A stretch of 64,000 bases of DNA from Acanthochromis polyacanthus (GCF_021347895.1 NC_067116.1:39265677-39329676); one strand, 5' to 3'. Positions 25,616 through 38,394 are shown, counted from the first letter of the stretch. Notes: a model not told the origin generated them from the sequence alone. Made by a program: numbers and translations.

Positions 25616-26265
25616 CTGCATCTTTTTTGTTGAACAAGTATAACATGGTATATAAGCTTTCAAGATCTTTTAAAAAGATAAAAACTCACACAGTTCAAAT
25701 AATTAAAAAAGCCCCCAAAACCCCTTGAAACTACAGTTGTCTCCAAAGCAGGAATATGAGATGACTCCAAAACATCCACAATAAGAATCAAGTCAATTTT
25801 TTACCTGTCCGGCTCCACATCAATAGTGAAATTCCTCTCTGGCTTGCAAAGGTTGGCATTTACATCCACAGTGCCTCAGCCTAAGAGGATTAGATCATAC
25901 ATTGACTTTTCTGAAGTTTGTTTGTCTCTGCTCATGTGGGCTTCTTATTTGCAAATTATTGAATATTCGAATCAGGCAATATTTGACATTAAATTAGGTC
26001 CTGAATGGACAAACAATATGTCAGAGGGATAAAGCCTGAGAGAGGCCGAGAGAGCAGGTGTTACTCACAACAGTTATTTTCCGGCAATGTTCATTAGAAC
26101 AACGACAGATCCGGCTAATTAATTTTTGCTCGCCAAATCTTCCTATTCAATGTCAGCAGCTAATTGGAGGCCTAATTTGCTTAATTCCCATGAACTGGTC
26201 TCTGCATCAAATCCTCTTCAATTCACCAGCTTTAAGGCTTTAATTTTGGTTGCATATGTTTGCTG

Positions 26266-26268
<3 letters not shown>

Positions 26269-26349
<81 letters not shown>
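26269..26349. repeat. (AC)40 microsatellite
   Basis: About 80 uninterrupted bases of AC. A (TG)30 tract lies 311 bp downstream, so the two can pair as inverted repeats. Confidence 0.97.
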
Positions 26350-26351
<2 letters not shown>

Positions 26352-26659
26352 CTCAAAGACAAACGCGTGCAAACACACCCATGTGTAAGAAGAAGTGTGC
26401 AATTCACACACATGCAGCTCTGTAATTTTTTGCATAAATACAACTTCATAAGTGCAAAATAGGAAAACTGAGGAGCCTGTTAAGTGATTATAGGGTTTTT
26501 TTGTCATTTTGTGTTCTCTATTTCGGATAATACACAAGCAAAAGATGATTTTTAAGCATGTTTTTTCTGCTAAAATATTGTAAATCACATCACTTATGTG
26601 CAACAAAATCAAATTATAATTAGCTGCATTTTTAAGGAGAATCAGATTGGGGTCATGAG

Positions 26660-26660
<1 letters not shown>

Positions 26661-26720
<60 letters not shown>
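26661..26720. repeat. (TG)30 microsatellite
   Basis: Sixty uninterrupted bases of TG, complementary to the AC tract at 26269-26349. The 0.5 kb beyond it has no recognizable gene. Confidence 0.97.
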
Positions 26721-26722
<2 letters not shown>

Positions 26723-27239
26723 CATATGTGCATGTGGTTTTGTTAATCTAATGAGATGGGCGGACGGGTGCAGGGGGCCGTAGATTAAGGCCCAAAGATT
26801 TGTTGCTGATTAGCAGAGAGTGAGGTAAGAAGATCAGTTCCTGCTGCGACGGCGATGAAACATAATGGCTGCGTTTTAATGCAACGCATTTACAGCAGCA
26901 TTCCAAAGCTACTTCAGCATTTAGCTTACACGTATCTCATTGATTCGACTGGAGATGCAACATACAAAAGGTGACACAACACGGGATGAGACCTGCAAAT
27001 ACAAGAAAGAGATACGCATGAAAAAATGGGATTTTACCATCAGTTCAGTGCAGGTTGTGTGGACTTACAGCTTGTACCTAAAACTGTGTGTGATATGAAG
27101 ACTGCATTAGTAGCTCTGAAGAAATCATTCAACTCAACTCAGTTAATTTAAGGGAATAAGTCATTTTCCCTGCTTTTTTTCTTAATGACTCGTATGAATT
27201 GTATTACATTCATTCAGTAAACATGTTTGCGCTCAATTA

Positions 27240-29480
27240 AAAAAAATTATATACACACATAATGCAACAGTTTGCATCAATCTTTTGGACAACTTCTAAT
27301 GAAATTATGTTCAACCAGTAAACTACACCGAGTTTAGGGGAATTAGCTTTTCCTCTGCAATCAAAGATATTTTTAAATACCAGTCTGACCATCTGAAAAC
27401 GCACCGACATATTCAAATGGGGAAATTCTGAACTCAAGGTGAAAAAAATGTAACCTATCAAGCAGATTTCTCAGCTTCAATTTAGTTATAAATCAACTGA
27501 TGCAGATAGTTGAGGTTAATTACACCCAATGCTATGTTGATGCAACATAATGATGCCAACCAAACCTTTTAAAAGAAGGCGTACAACTTAAAAGGCTCAT
27601 CTAATCATCAAATTAAATTTCTTTATCTTGCAATCATGCGTTTAATTAAGTTAGGAGAATTAGGTCTTTTGAACTACTTTGTAGAGAGCCTTAGATAAAG
27701 TTCAAATTTACCCCAATTTATAGCCTAATTTAAGCCAAGAGAATACTTGAATGCATAAGGAAGTATGTTTTAAAATGAAAATTAATTAATATATATTTTG
27801 GAATTTACATGGTGTACCTAAATATGTTGCATCAACTTAATATTGTGTGTTATTTGAACTCAAATTCCCATGTTAGTTGATTTTAAATTAATTTCAAGAT
27901 GAGGTAAGCTCAATTTTTCTTCACCTTGAGTTCAGGACTTAAGGTTCCCTTGACTATCTACTTAATACTTCAGCAACTTCATGTTTTTTCCAACTTAAGA
28001 ACGTGTGTTCATAGTTATGGTAACTAAGTGCACAAAACTTAAAAAAAATCCTCCTTTGTGCTAATAGAGAATAGATTTTGACAGGTTTGGTTGATGTAAT
28101 AATGCTGACTTGGGATAACTTCAATAAATGACTTTATAATAAAATGGAAATACTGCGTGGAACAACTTGTTTTATTTTTTGTTTCAGTAGTGCCACATAT
28201 CATAAAGTAAATGGTTACAGATACACGTTTCATATTCCAAACATTATTTTGACAGGTTGGGTTGACGTAATAATTCTACACCAACTTAACATTGTGTGTT
28301 CAACTTAAATTTCTGCATTAGTTGATTAAAAACTAAATTAAAGTTGAGCTAACTTAAATAAATGACTTTATAACTAAATTTTTCTTCATCTTGAGATCAG
28401 AATTTTAAGTTCCCTCTTCTATCTGCCTAATATTTTGGCAACTTAATGTTTTAAAGTTGCCAAACTTGTTTCCATATAAATATGTAGATTATAAAACAGA
28501 AACTTTTAGATTGCAAACAATATTCTGATGGGTTGGGTTGACACAATAATGTTGTGTCAACTTAAGATTGTGTGTTTTTAAACTTAAATTACTGTTAGTT
28601 TATTTAAAAGTGAATTCAAGTTGAGGTAACTTGAGCAATCAACTTGTGCTACACATCATTAAGTAGGTGGTAATATATGAACCATTATTTTGACGAGTTT
28701 GGGTTCATAACTATAGTAATTAAATAGTAATTAAATACAATATTCCTTTCAGATAACATGGAAATGACACTTGGAACAAATGAAGTAACTTTTTTATGCT
28801 ACCAGTCATTAAGTAACATAAACATTTGATGTTGCAAATATTATTTTGACAGGTTAGGTTGACATAATTATGCTACATCAACTTAATATTGTGTGTTATT
28901 TCAAGTCAAAATTCTGCATTACTTGATTTTAAACTAAATTCAAGATGAGGTGACTTAAAGAAATTGGTTTTATAGCTTAGTTTTTCTTCACCTAGAGTTT
29001 AGGACGCCAATCTTCGTCCCCTATCTACTTAACATCTCAGCAACTTCAGTTTTTTTCCGACTTAGAAACTTGTGTTAATTAACTAAAATAATTAAGTGCA
29101 TAAAAATGTCTTTAGTGGTAATAGATTATAAATTTTAAAGAGTTTAGCTGACATAATAATTCTGATAAACTTAATATTGTGTGTAATTAAACTCAAATTT
29201 CTGAATTAGTTGGTCTAAAACTAAGTTCAAGTTAGGTAACTTATAAATAAATCAAAAAACAAGCAAACAAATACACAAATAATTCACTTTGAGTTCAGTA
29301 TATGAAGTCCCCTTCTCTATTTGAACATGCCAGGATAATTTTAGCAGCTTAAATTAAAATATATTTGAATGAAGAAGCTATTTACCGTAACTGAATGTAG
29401 TTTTGTGGTTGAACATAATTCCATTAGAAGTTGTCGTAACTCAAAGAGACTTTGAATTTGTAAAAAGTAAAAATGTGGAC
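27240..29480. repeat. Diverged AT-rich tandem repeat field, five or more units
   Basis: The phrase CTTAATATTGTGTGTT or a close variant recurs at 27836, 28285, 28561, 28882 and 29170, i.e. at 449, 276, 321 and 288 bp spacing. Each is preceded by a GGTTGGGTTGACATAATAAT-like phrase and followed by TTAGTTGATT...AAACTAAATTCAAG and CTTCACCTTGAGTTCAGGA modules. The units are strongly diverged and some are incomplete. No coding capacity. This is either an old satellite-like amplification or nested copies of one AT-rich element. The outer boundaries are approximate. Confidence 0.7.
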
Positions 29481-30530
29481 TATAGGGCAGCTTAAAGAAA
29501 TGAAGTGACAACCTTGCAATATTCAGAATAAAGTCTTCACCATCTGTTTGACTTTATTGACTTAATTATTTGTAAGTTTGCTCCTGGTGCAGCTTAATAA
29601 CTCTGAATGGGCCTGAAGGCTGGAGGAGCCCAAATTGCGACCTATTAGAAAGCATGATTGCATAGAAGTAAGTAGTATTTAGGGCTGAGGAAGCGCTCCA
29701 GTTGAACCCAAACCAGCGACTATTTTCTGGTTGTGTCCCACTATGAACAATGGAGCAGCATTACCTCGGCTTCAAAGGCTCCATAATAGTCAATCGATCA
29801 GAATGCGAGGCGCTATTCTGCAGATTACTGTTAACAATAATTCGCCTCCCAGTGCACCGTTGCCATCTTTGAAGCAATGTTTTATTGCCCTTTTTTTCTT
29901 TTTTCATCTGCATCTGTCATCCCCGAGGTCCGCTGTTTGATCTCCCCCCACCAGTGTCTGCCTCCCCGGGGTCGCGTTGACCTGTTGATTGGCAGCTGCG
30001 ATCAGACATATGGTGGGACGAGGCATCGACCGGAGCTCCCCGGAGACAAAAGCAGACTAGTAGGGGCTCATTCTCCCCCCCCTTCTTCTCCCTCTTTCTC
30101 CTTCTTTCCCCGGTGCAGCGTCCAGGAAGAAACCCGATCTCACCACTAGATGACGCACGGATCAAGCGAATGTCTCCAGCGACCGTTTAATGAGAGCGAT
30201 GCCGCAAACTTTTATTTTATTCCTATTATTATTGTCATCATCACGATTGCCATTACCAATTAGCCTTGTTAAAAATAACACGTGTTGCATACAGTGGTGT
30301 AGGATAAATGGGTTTCTTCCTACTAATTAAGCAGGCTGAAGTCTTAATTGGACACATTTTTCATAATAATAATTTTTTTCTTGCTTTTGACCACAAAAGT
30401 CAACCAGAATGTCAGATATGTGCTCAGCAGGGAATAAAATGAGGCCAAAACCTAAATCTGTTTTGTGATGCCATGCTTCTTACCTGTGCTGTTTCCACTG
30501 GAAACCACAGATGTGATGCTCAACCTGCTG
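29481..30530. other. Intergenic sequence, candidate conserved non-coding block
   Basis: No exon recognised. The part from about 29570 to 30330 is of higher complexity than its AT-rich surroundings, with well-spaced homeodomain-type TAATTA/CAATTA words. I cannot test conservation here. Confidence 0.35.
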
Positions 30531-31421
30531 CACTGTAAAAAAAAAAAAAAAAAAAAGAAAGAAAGAAAGAAAGAAAACAACAGCAACAAACGTTTTTAGC
30601 TGTAATGTTTTGGAAGAATTTACTGTGATTCTACAGATTTTTCCTGCGTAAAGTCACAGAAAAAAGCATTAATTTACATGTTAACCGTGGGGGGGAAAAA
30701 GAGCTGAAACTGTTTATCGTAACTGTAAATGATAATTCATGCGTTTATAACACATGGCTGTAAAATTACACAGTTTAAATCAGCTAAATATGTCATTATA
30801 TATGTATATTTGCATGTTGCTCTACAGTTTTCGAACTTTACAGAATTCTACCATGATGATTTTGACTTTTTCATTCCAATATTTAATTCTTTTCCATCAA
30901 AAACTGTAAATAATGTCCACATCAACAATGAGATAATTCTAAATGGTCATTCATTCTTTTACAACACTTCATAAAAGTATATTTATTTGTTGTATTTAGA
31001 TATAGATAGACAGACAGATAGACAGATAGTTTTTGAACTTGAAAGAATTGCACTTTAAAAATCATAATTCTTGCTTTTACAACACATTACTGTAAACAAC
31101 ACTATTTTACTGTACTCAAACTAGCTACAAATATTGTGTGATTAATATAGAAAATATTCAACAAGATATATAAGATACTTGCCTGTTTCTTCACACTTTT
31201 TCAACTTCCACTGTGGTAATTTGTACTTTTACAACACATGACTGTAAATAACACAGTTTTACTGTACTTAAACTGCAAAAAAAAAAAAAAAACATTGTCA
31301 CATAAATATATAAGATATTTGCTAAGATATAAAACAAATTTGCCTGCTTCTTTAAATATATTTTAACATACTCTTTCTGGCACCCTTGCTGCATGTTTTT
31401 TTTGTTTGTTTTTTTACAGTG
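30531..31421. mobile_element. Candidate DNA element with CACTGTAAAAAA termini
   Basis: An 891 bp AT-rich segment that begins CACTGTAAAAAA and ends with the exact complement TTTTTTACAGTG. A TG dinucleotide flanks both sides. The interior repeats the phrases TTTTACAACACATNACTGTAAANAACAC (31075 and 31228) and TTTTACTGTACT (31103 and 31257). CACTG-type ends occur in CACTA/EnSpm-like and Chapaev-like elements, but there is no transposase and the short flanking duplication could be chance. A (GAAA)n tract follows the left poly(A). Confidence 0.5.
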
Positions 31422-31519
31422 TGTGCGTGTGCATTTCCATGTGCAGGATTTTAGCATACAGAATGCATAACAACCCCCATCTCTCGTCCTATAGTGAGCA
31501 GAGCGTTGCCATGGCAATG

Positions 31520-32028
31520 CATCTCCGGCCAGGGTCTTGCGGTGATCCCCACTGACCCTGATTGGTGACCTCTGACATTTAGGCCACGGCCAGGGTCGAA
31601 AGGTCGGCGATGGCCGCGGGGCAACAAGAGCACTTCCATGATTGGCACCCTGACATGCTCGCTGGCTGCTTTCATCTGCAGAGCTCACCTCCCTGCCCGG
31701 CCTGCACCTCTCATTTGCATTTGTTACATGAACCATCAGCTGCATGAGCTTCATCCCGCTGTGTTGTGTTTTTTTTTTCTTCTTTTTTACACTGCACGCT
31801 AGCAGGTAGCCTCCTCTGTGCTCACGGCGATGCAAAGAGCTCCATGTGGGATCATTTGCATTCAGCGCTGTGTTATCTGTAGGTCATGCTCGTGCAGTTT
31901 TGTGCAAATTGTGACGATAAAATGCAATCTCCAGCAGACCGGCGTCTTGTATCATGACGGTTATGATAGCAGTAATGATCATCAGTATTCCCTTGGCACC
32001 TGCAATCCACTGTATGTGAGGATATTTA

Positions 32029-32086
<58 letters not shown>

Positions 32087-33035
32087 CTGGGGGGGAGGAA
32101 AGGGAAGGCAAGGGGAGGGCAATGCACCACACCACGGTTCTTCTCGTGGGGAATAATTACAGAATCGTGGGTACTAAAAGTCATGTGACCCCAGCCTTCT
32201 GCTCCCAAATAATTTATCCCCCCGGCTGATAGCTCGTCAATATCAATTTATTAATTTAACAGTTCTGGACTGATAAAAGGTAGTGCGCACAGTTAGCCTG
32301 CTGAAGCGGAGAATAAGGATGAATTTTACAGTGCAACGGCGTGAGTGTGAGGGGAAGGAGAGAGAGAGCGAGAAGAAAAAAAAAGGAGGTAGAGACTAGA
32401 GGACAAAGTGAAGAAGGAGAGAAACCGGCACTGGAGTGATCAATGGCAGCACAGAGCAGGGAGATGTATATTCGCTGTGCAAAAATGGGCCACCATCGCT
32501 CATATTCTGAGGCTATTGAAGGAAAGCTATGAAAATTAATACACTTATTATCACCATATTAAAAATTAAGATTGAAGACAGGCTCGCTCATTGTATCGAT
32601 ACTCAAATGCCTCCGATATATTGACGAGCACAACCCAGTTTTACGTCTTCGGAGCAAGGCGAGTTTTGCAAGATTTGAAGGTTTTAATTTGGAAATTTAC
32701 CTCGGAGGCGTTATATAAGATAATCCCGGAAGAGGCATCCTCCAAAATACTCCACAAAAACACATAAATGCGACCTCTTAACGTGTGACCCCCTTGACCT
32801 CCCGGCACTTCCTTTGCATTCTGATTTCTTAAAAAGGGTAATGAATATACATCTGGTATGAAGCCCAACACATATATCATCCGGTCTTCGCCACTAAACG
32901 GTCAACCCGGAACCTAACCTATTCCCAGAGCCATTACATAATATCCCTGAAGGAGGCTAAAAGGTATTTTAACAAGGCCCACTGCTCGGTGACCTCTGAC
33001 CTCTTCTGGGATGACCCTGAGCTCCTGACCCCATT
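31520..33035. promoter_or_regulatory. Cluster of nuclear-receptor half-sites, candidate enhancer
   Basis: Repeated AGGTCA/AGGGTCA-type half-sites in either orientation. The clearest is TGACCTCTGACCT at 32990-33002, a perfect DR1 on the minus strand. TGACCCCCTTGACCT at 32786-32800 is a DR3-like pair. TGACCTCTGACAT near 31567 is a DR1 with one mismatch. More single TGACCC sites lie at 31553, 33013 and 33026. The interval has mixed composition and no credible exon. A (GT)27 tract at 32031-32084 sits in the middle. Enhancer status is inference. Confidence 0.35.
32031..32084. repeat. (GT)27 microsatellite
   Basis: Fifty-four uninterrupted bases of GT followed by a G-rich run. Confidence 0.97.
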
Positions 33036-33500
33036 TACACTAGCCAGTGACTGTGGCGGACGTGGATCTCGTACACTTCCTGGTGTGAGGAAAACAAAGA
33101 GAGAAGCAGATTCATTTGCAAAATCAGTGCATGCGAGGATTCTTTCTCGTCGAGCGCCGACACGCAGAATCTCTCTAAATCCTCCTCGTTCTGTACGTCT
33201 GAGCGTTATATAATCCTTCCTTCTCTGCAGGCAGGCTCCCCTCACACGGACAATCACTGTAGTGGATTCTCCTCGGGTCTTTGGAGAGCTGCAGGGTAGC
33301 GAGTGTCAATAGAAGCGGAGTGTGCGAATGCGAGAGATGATAGACTGAGGTTAAGAGGTGTCAACACAGAAAGAGAGAGGGCTCAAGGACTCTTCACCGG
33401 AGCCCGCCCGACACGCTGACACCCTCCTCAACCTCTCCTCTGATTAGCCGCTCTAAAGACGCCATCGAGATTCAGGCGCTTCACGCAGAAACATGCTTAA

Positions 33501-33522
33501 ACACACACACACACACACACAC
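33501..33522. repeat. (AC)11 microsatellite
   Basis: Short uninterrupted AC tract in intergenic sequence. Confidence 0.95.
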
Positions 33523-33539
33523 AGAGAAAAATGCTGATT

Positions 33540-36360
33540 CTCGGACGCAGCTCGCCCAGTCGCACACCTAGCATTTCATCCGTCAGACACACATCAGCTC
33601 GGAGGTGTGGAAACCTGAAGATGGGTTGTTCACAGGCTCAGAAACTCTCTGAAAGGTTCTGGCAGTCAGGAATGGATTTATTACACCTCTGATGTGCTGT
33701 ATATGTTCAGTCGAGTGTAAGACACAACAGTGCCATCCCACAGGGCTTTACACCTGTCAGGTGCTGTAGCACAACATACAAACTGCAAGAACACACACTG
33801 ACATACGTTGTCGCTCACATGGACAAACACACAGTGAACCGCTGCTTCAGTCAGGCTGCCTCTGCGACACCAACATGGACGCATCGCTCATATACACACT
33901 AGAAATGTTAGATTTGTACAGTTTTACTTTGCTTATTCCATCTTAAATCATCACCGGCCTTCTGCTCAGCCTTTTTTGATTTGCCTGAATGCTTTATAAG
34001 ATAAAATATAGATATATATGAGTCAGTATATCATTGATTGACTTTTGAAGTCCATGGGATATATCTTGCATAAATTTTTCATAAAATAATTAATGTTTTT
34101 TATGTTCATTATGATTATGTCTTTACAAATTCCAAAATTATTCAGAACAGAAACAATCATTTATTCATAAAAATGACTGGATATCACTAAAATGTCAACT
34201 AAACAACTGTCTGAACTTAATAACAACCACCTTCTAATTAGCTAAACAATAATAAAATGAGCGCATTCAGAAATTGTTTTGATTGTATTCTTTTTATTGA
34301 GATAATCATGACAGATATTTATTCTTTGGCTATACATCAAATTTTATCTGTAAATAATAACTAGCATCTGTGTTTGAGAGATCACTTTTACCCTTTACAA
34401 AACCACCTCTCAAGAAAGTGTTTTGATCCCAGATCACATGACCTGCTCCATATGATGTCATTTCCTGCTGAAGAAAAGACTGGCAAGACTCCAAGGCTTT
34501 CTGAGTTATTTAATATAAAGTAGTGTGTGAGTCAAGCGTGGATTTATCACATGTCAACAGGTTTACTGCAATATCTTTATAAATAACTTTCAAATTCAGT
34601 TTTACTCAATTGTATTTATAATATTTAGAAGAATCTTTCTCTAAAATGCCGTGTCATGTTTAGTTACAGGCGGCCATGTTGATTTTAGGCCTCAAAACAA
34701 CAAAAATGGCAACTATGATACAAAAAAATTCCGCCATTACATATTGAACCACATCAAAATATCTGTGAGATTTTAGCTTGACATGTCAAAAACTTTCTGA
34801 AACAGTTTACTTTTAAAAGCATCAACCCACTTTCGCACATTGCAATTTGACGCTGTTTTTTAAAATGAAAATATCTCTGGAACTGTTAAAGTTAAAAGCC
34901 TGATATTTAAACTGGTATTTCTCATAATCTGATCCGAATCTTCAACATTGAAAAAACAGCAATAATTCACAATAAAATTACACAAGTCTCCTCCAAACTG
35001 AGGTTTATGTCGACAAAGTTAAGGTCAGAAAATGAAAAATAGGCCAATACTGAGAAAATATGTTTTCTTTGTTACATATGGAGAACCACTCTGACTGAAT
35101 TAGGGTATCCAGCATTTTTTGTTTTGTTTTTCTGCTGCAGCTTGTCATATCTGCTCAGCTACTTATGAAAGTTCAATTAAAATGCCTTCTTTTATTTTTG
35201 TGACCAAGTAATTTATATTAAAAGCCATTTTATATGTTTTGTGATATTGTGACGTGCAGCTACACATGGTGACTTCAGTCGTTTTGTTTCATCTTTCAAC
35301 TCGCCCAAAATCAGAGGCTTGTCAATCGACTCCAATCGTTCCAATTGCAGAATCTGAATTAATCACATGATGGGAATTAACAGTGAAATTCAGTTGCTTT
35401 TATCTTTAATATCTTTTGAGATATTTTAATTCAAACACAGCCTCAAATTTTAATGTGCAAAAAAATGTCTATTGAAAGAGGGTCAATGAGCAATTTTTAA
35501 TCGTGTTGTAAAGTATCTGACAAATCAAGCTAAAATTTCTGAAAAATCCCTACAAATGCCCGTAGTTTATGCTAAAGAGATTCCAGGCATATCAGAGATG
35601 GTCGAGGAGAATTTGTCCTAAAAATCTAATGATTTACGGATTGATAGAATGACCTAGTTTTGTCCTTCTTTAGCATCATACTCACCTTTCTGATTGACTG
35701 AGAAAACAATAGTAAGAAGTTATCAAATGCATTAAGTTATTTTTTCACACTTTCACAGGTAATACCTCAAAATAAAAAAACAATTACCTGCTGAATTTAG
35801 CTTCATGTCACATATGTGTATTTTGATGTGGCTCTACTACTTGGTTCTTCTATTAGTTTAGATTTTTCCGTCACAAGATAAACTCTAGCTGAATTCTGCC
35901 GTTTTGCCATGGATTTAGTTTGATTAATGGGAGAATTACAAGGCCAGTCCTCTCAACCTGAAAAAAAGAAGTCTATTTTCTCCCCACTGGTGTCTAAGCA
36001 TGTTTTCCGTTCGTTCGGAGAAACCATCCTGCTGTCGCCTCAGTATAATGGATGACAGGAATTTCACAGCATTGAAAAATGACACTGAGCAACAAAATAT
36101 CAGTCTTATACTTGTTTAAAAAAATACGTTATTTTGGAAATGCAGAACAAAGTAAGTAAGTAGAGAATAAAAACATCGTGTTTTAGTGCAAAATGTTTCA
36201 TTACAAATGAGCAATTTCAATTCAGTTTCATTTAAATAGTATCAAATCACAACATGAGTCATCTGAAGGTACTTCACACAGTAAGATGAAAACCTTACAT
36301 TATTATAATAGAGCAACACTCATCAAATCCAAAGATTAAATTTGAATCACTGAAAAACCG
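33540..36360. other. AT-rich intergenic stretch, nothing recognised
   Basis: Long AT-rich DNA with no recognizable exon, RNA gene or named repeat. The portion 34300-35700 has the wandering low-complexity look of a decayed interspersed repeat, but I found no termini or internal reading frame to support a class. Confidence 0.4.
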
Positions 36361-36449
36361 ACCTGAATTTCAGAAAATCTATTTGCTCCTCTTTTGATTC
36401 GGTGACAGCAGCACTTGTTATCTCAGCATGCTGCTCCAGAGAGCTTCTC

Positions 36450-36770
36450 CTGATGAAAGGATTGTTTGGTTTTCTCAGTCTTCAAGTGCCTCCATAAGTG
36501 TTCAGTGAGGTTGAGGTTAAGTGACTGCGGAGGAAAGTCCATGACAGTCGGTCCTCCTCCTCCTTCAAGTGGTTCTTCAGAGCTTTGAGGTGTGTTTGAG
36601 CTGATTATCCGACTGCAGAACGAATCCGACTGTGATACGCTGCTGCATCATTCGTCTCCGTCCGTAAATCCTTATGTTTCTGCCACAAATCTCTTTGTAA
36701 TTCATCTGTAAATTGGAACTTTTGTCCATCGTCCACTGTGAAACGCCGCTATGATTCACCCCCACGCCAC
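36450..36770 (-). pseudogene. Decayed Tc1-like transposase fragment 1
   Basis: On the minus strand the frame contains VLQSDNQLKHTSKL, matching the second catalytic aspartate region (DNxxKHTSK) of Tc1-like transposases. It is ended by a stop codon. After a frameshift, PPQSLNLNLTEHLWRHLKTEK follows, corresponding to the PPQSPDLNPIEHLW motif that leads to the third catalytic residue; the D is replaced by N. Two inactivating lesions within about 150 bases show it is a relic. Confidence 0.8.
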
Positions 36771-37289
36771 AGGTTTGGCCTTATTTCCAAACATGAAAAG
36801 TGGTTTAGAGATGCGCCTTATTCTCTGAGATCACTACTAGAAAGCCTTATTTTGACAGGCCTCTTTGCTTATTGGGCTTTTTATTTTTTTTATATTCTGT
36901 ATCTGTGATTAAGTTTGATGTATTGATCCTCTGATGGTTTTTTCACTTTGCCTTATTGTGAAAACTGTATCCAGTGCACAAAGTGTTTTAGAGCTCCAGG
37001 CACTGCCCCTTTACAAACCCTCAGTCCAGCCGTGATCTGAAGCTAAGAAAGCTTCTCTTTGCTCAGAATTGACTCCTGACACTTTCACTTAGCTCTGACT
37101 TTGTGTTCCTAACTATCACAATGCTGCTATATTTTGCTGCAAACCTGAGAACCAATCACATATAAACTTTATAAATAAAATGCATTATTATTATTATATA
37201 TAGCTGGTAAACAATGACTGCAGGTTGTTTACGCTGAACAAGCGTCTGATGAGTCTATCAAATGTATTTCAGCATCATACGAATGCTGC

Positions 37290-37880
37290 TTTAATTGACA
37301 AGAAGCAACTCAAAGAACCTGTTTGTAAGTAAGTCAATACGATCCTCAGTGTGATTGCCGGCACCGAAACAGTGCAGAATCCTCCTCAACTTTTGGATTA
37401 TTTCCAGATTTACATGAAAGCATGACAAATTTTTGACGTGGGTCAGATTTTTAAACCCCACATTATACAAAGACAGGTGACAATTTAAAGGAAAAAACCA
37501 ACATACAGTGATTAAATAAGGTGTTGAGCTACTATGGGTCGTAATTCTCCAAGTCACTGGTACTCAGAACGGTCCAGAATCTCCCATAGGTGTCCAGTTA
37601 GATTGGAATCTGGTGACTGTAAAGGCCACATTACACGATGCACATTGTTTTCATACTCATCAAACCATTCAATGACCCCTCGTGCTCTATGGATGGAAGC
37701 ATTGTCGGCCTGGAAGAGACCACTCCCACCAGGATGTTTCATTATAGGACAAAGGTGATCACTCACAACAACTCTGTATTGATCTGCAGTGACCCTTTCT
37801 CTCTGAGGGGCCACGTGGACCCAAACCATGCCAGCATAACAGAGGCAGCACATCCACTCGAAGGCAGCGTCCATCTTAAC
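37290..37880 (-). pseudogene. Decayed Tc1-like transposase fragment 2 with 3' end
   Basis: The minus-strand frame at 37554-37874 contains the DNASIHRARGVIEWFDEYEN and PLQSPDSNLTGHLWEILDR motifs, i.e. the C-terminal DDE half of a Tc1-like transposase distinct from fragment 1. The 5' half is missing. Downstream, 37290-37550 looks like the element's 3' end (ACAGGTGACAATTTAAAGG), shared with the MITE at 25330-25615. The TTAA-flanked element at 37896 begins about 20 bases upstream of the surviving frame and may have disrupted it. Confidence 0.8.
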
Positions 37881-37895
37881 AACCTCCTATTTTAA

Positions 37896-38390
37896 CCCTC
37901 CTGCTGTCTTCATTTACGGGCACCAAAAATATTGTTACCTTGTCCGAAAACATAAAACAAAAATTCAGCAAAAAAAAAAAACATTCCCCAAATTTCTGAA
38001 AATTTGCACAACTTTCAGGAAGAAAATTCCAATAATTCTTTAAAAAATTCCCTCAAAAGTTTTATTTAAAAAAAAATCCCCCAAATTTGGCAAGAAAATT
38101 CTTATGAATATTTTCAAAAAAATTGTAAAAACCTTTAAAAAAAATCCTAGAAATTTCAAAAGTGATTACATATATATCAGTATAACTTCCAATATTTTCT
38201 TTAAGAACATTCACACAAAAAAATCTACCAAAATCCAGCAAAACTCGCTTTTTTTCCACCAAAAAATGTTCAAATATTTCCCAAAAATGTTGAAAATGTG
38301 GACATAAGAAGTTTCACTGTAAAAACTGATTTTTCATCACATTTTCAGACTTTAAAACGGGTCAATTTGACTCGCAGGACGACATGAGGG
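37896..38390. mobile_element. TTAA-flanked non-autonomous DNA element, copy 2
   Basis: A 495 bp element bounded by TTAA at 37892-37895 and 38391-38394. The left end is CCCTCCTGCTGTCTTCATTT; the right end is the complement of CCCTCATGTCGTCCT, preceded by GGGTCAATTTGACTC. It is closely similar along its length to 2611-3147, including the AAATTTGGCAAGAAAATTCTTA and CCAAAAATGTTGAAAATGTG phrases. Non-coding. Confidence 0.8.
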
Positions 38391-38394
38391 TTAA

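Noticed and set aside
26269..26349. Poly-histidine/threonine or poly-cysteine/valine proteins over CA and GT tracts
   Set aside because: These frames are artefacts of dinucleotide repeats; the same applies at 32031-32084, 54565-54700 and 60996-61041.
31191..31835. An open frame of about 214 codons on the minus strand
   Set aside because: Lacks an ATG at its start, spans poly(T) and poly(A) tracts and the edge of a candidate transposable element, and shows no domain.
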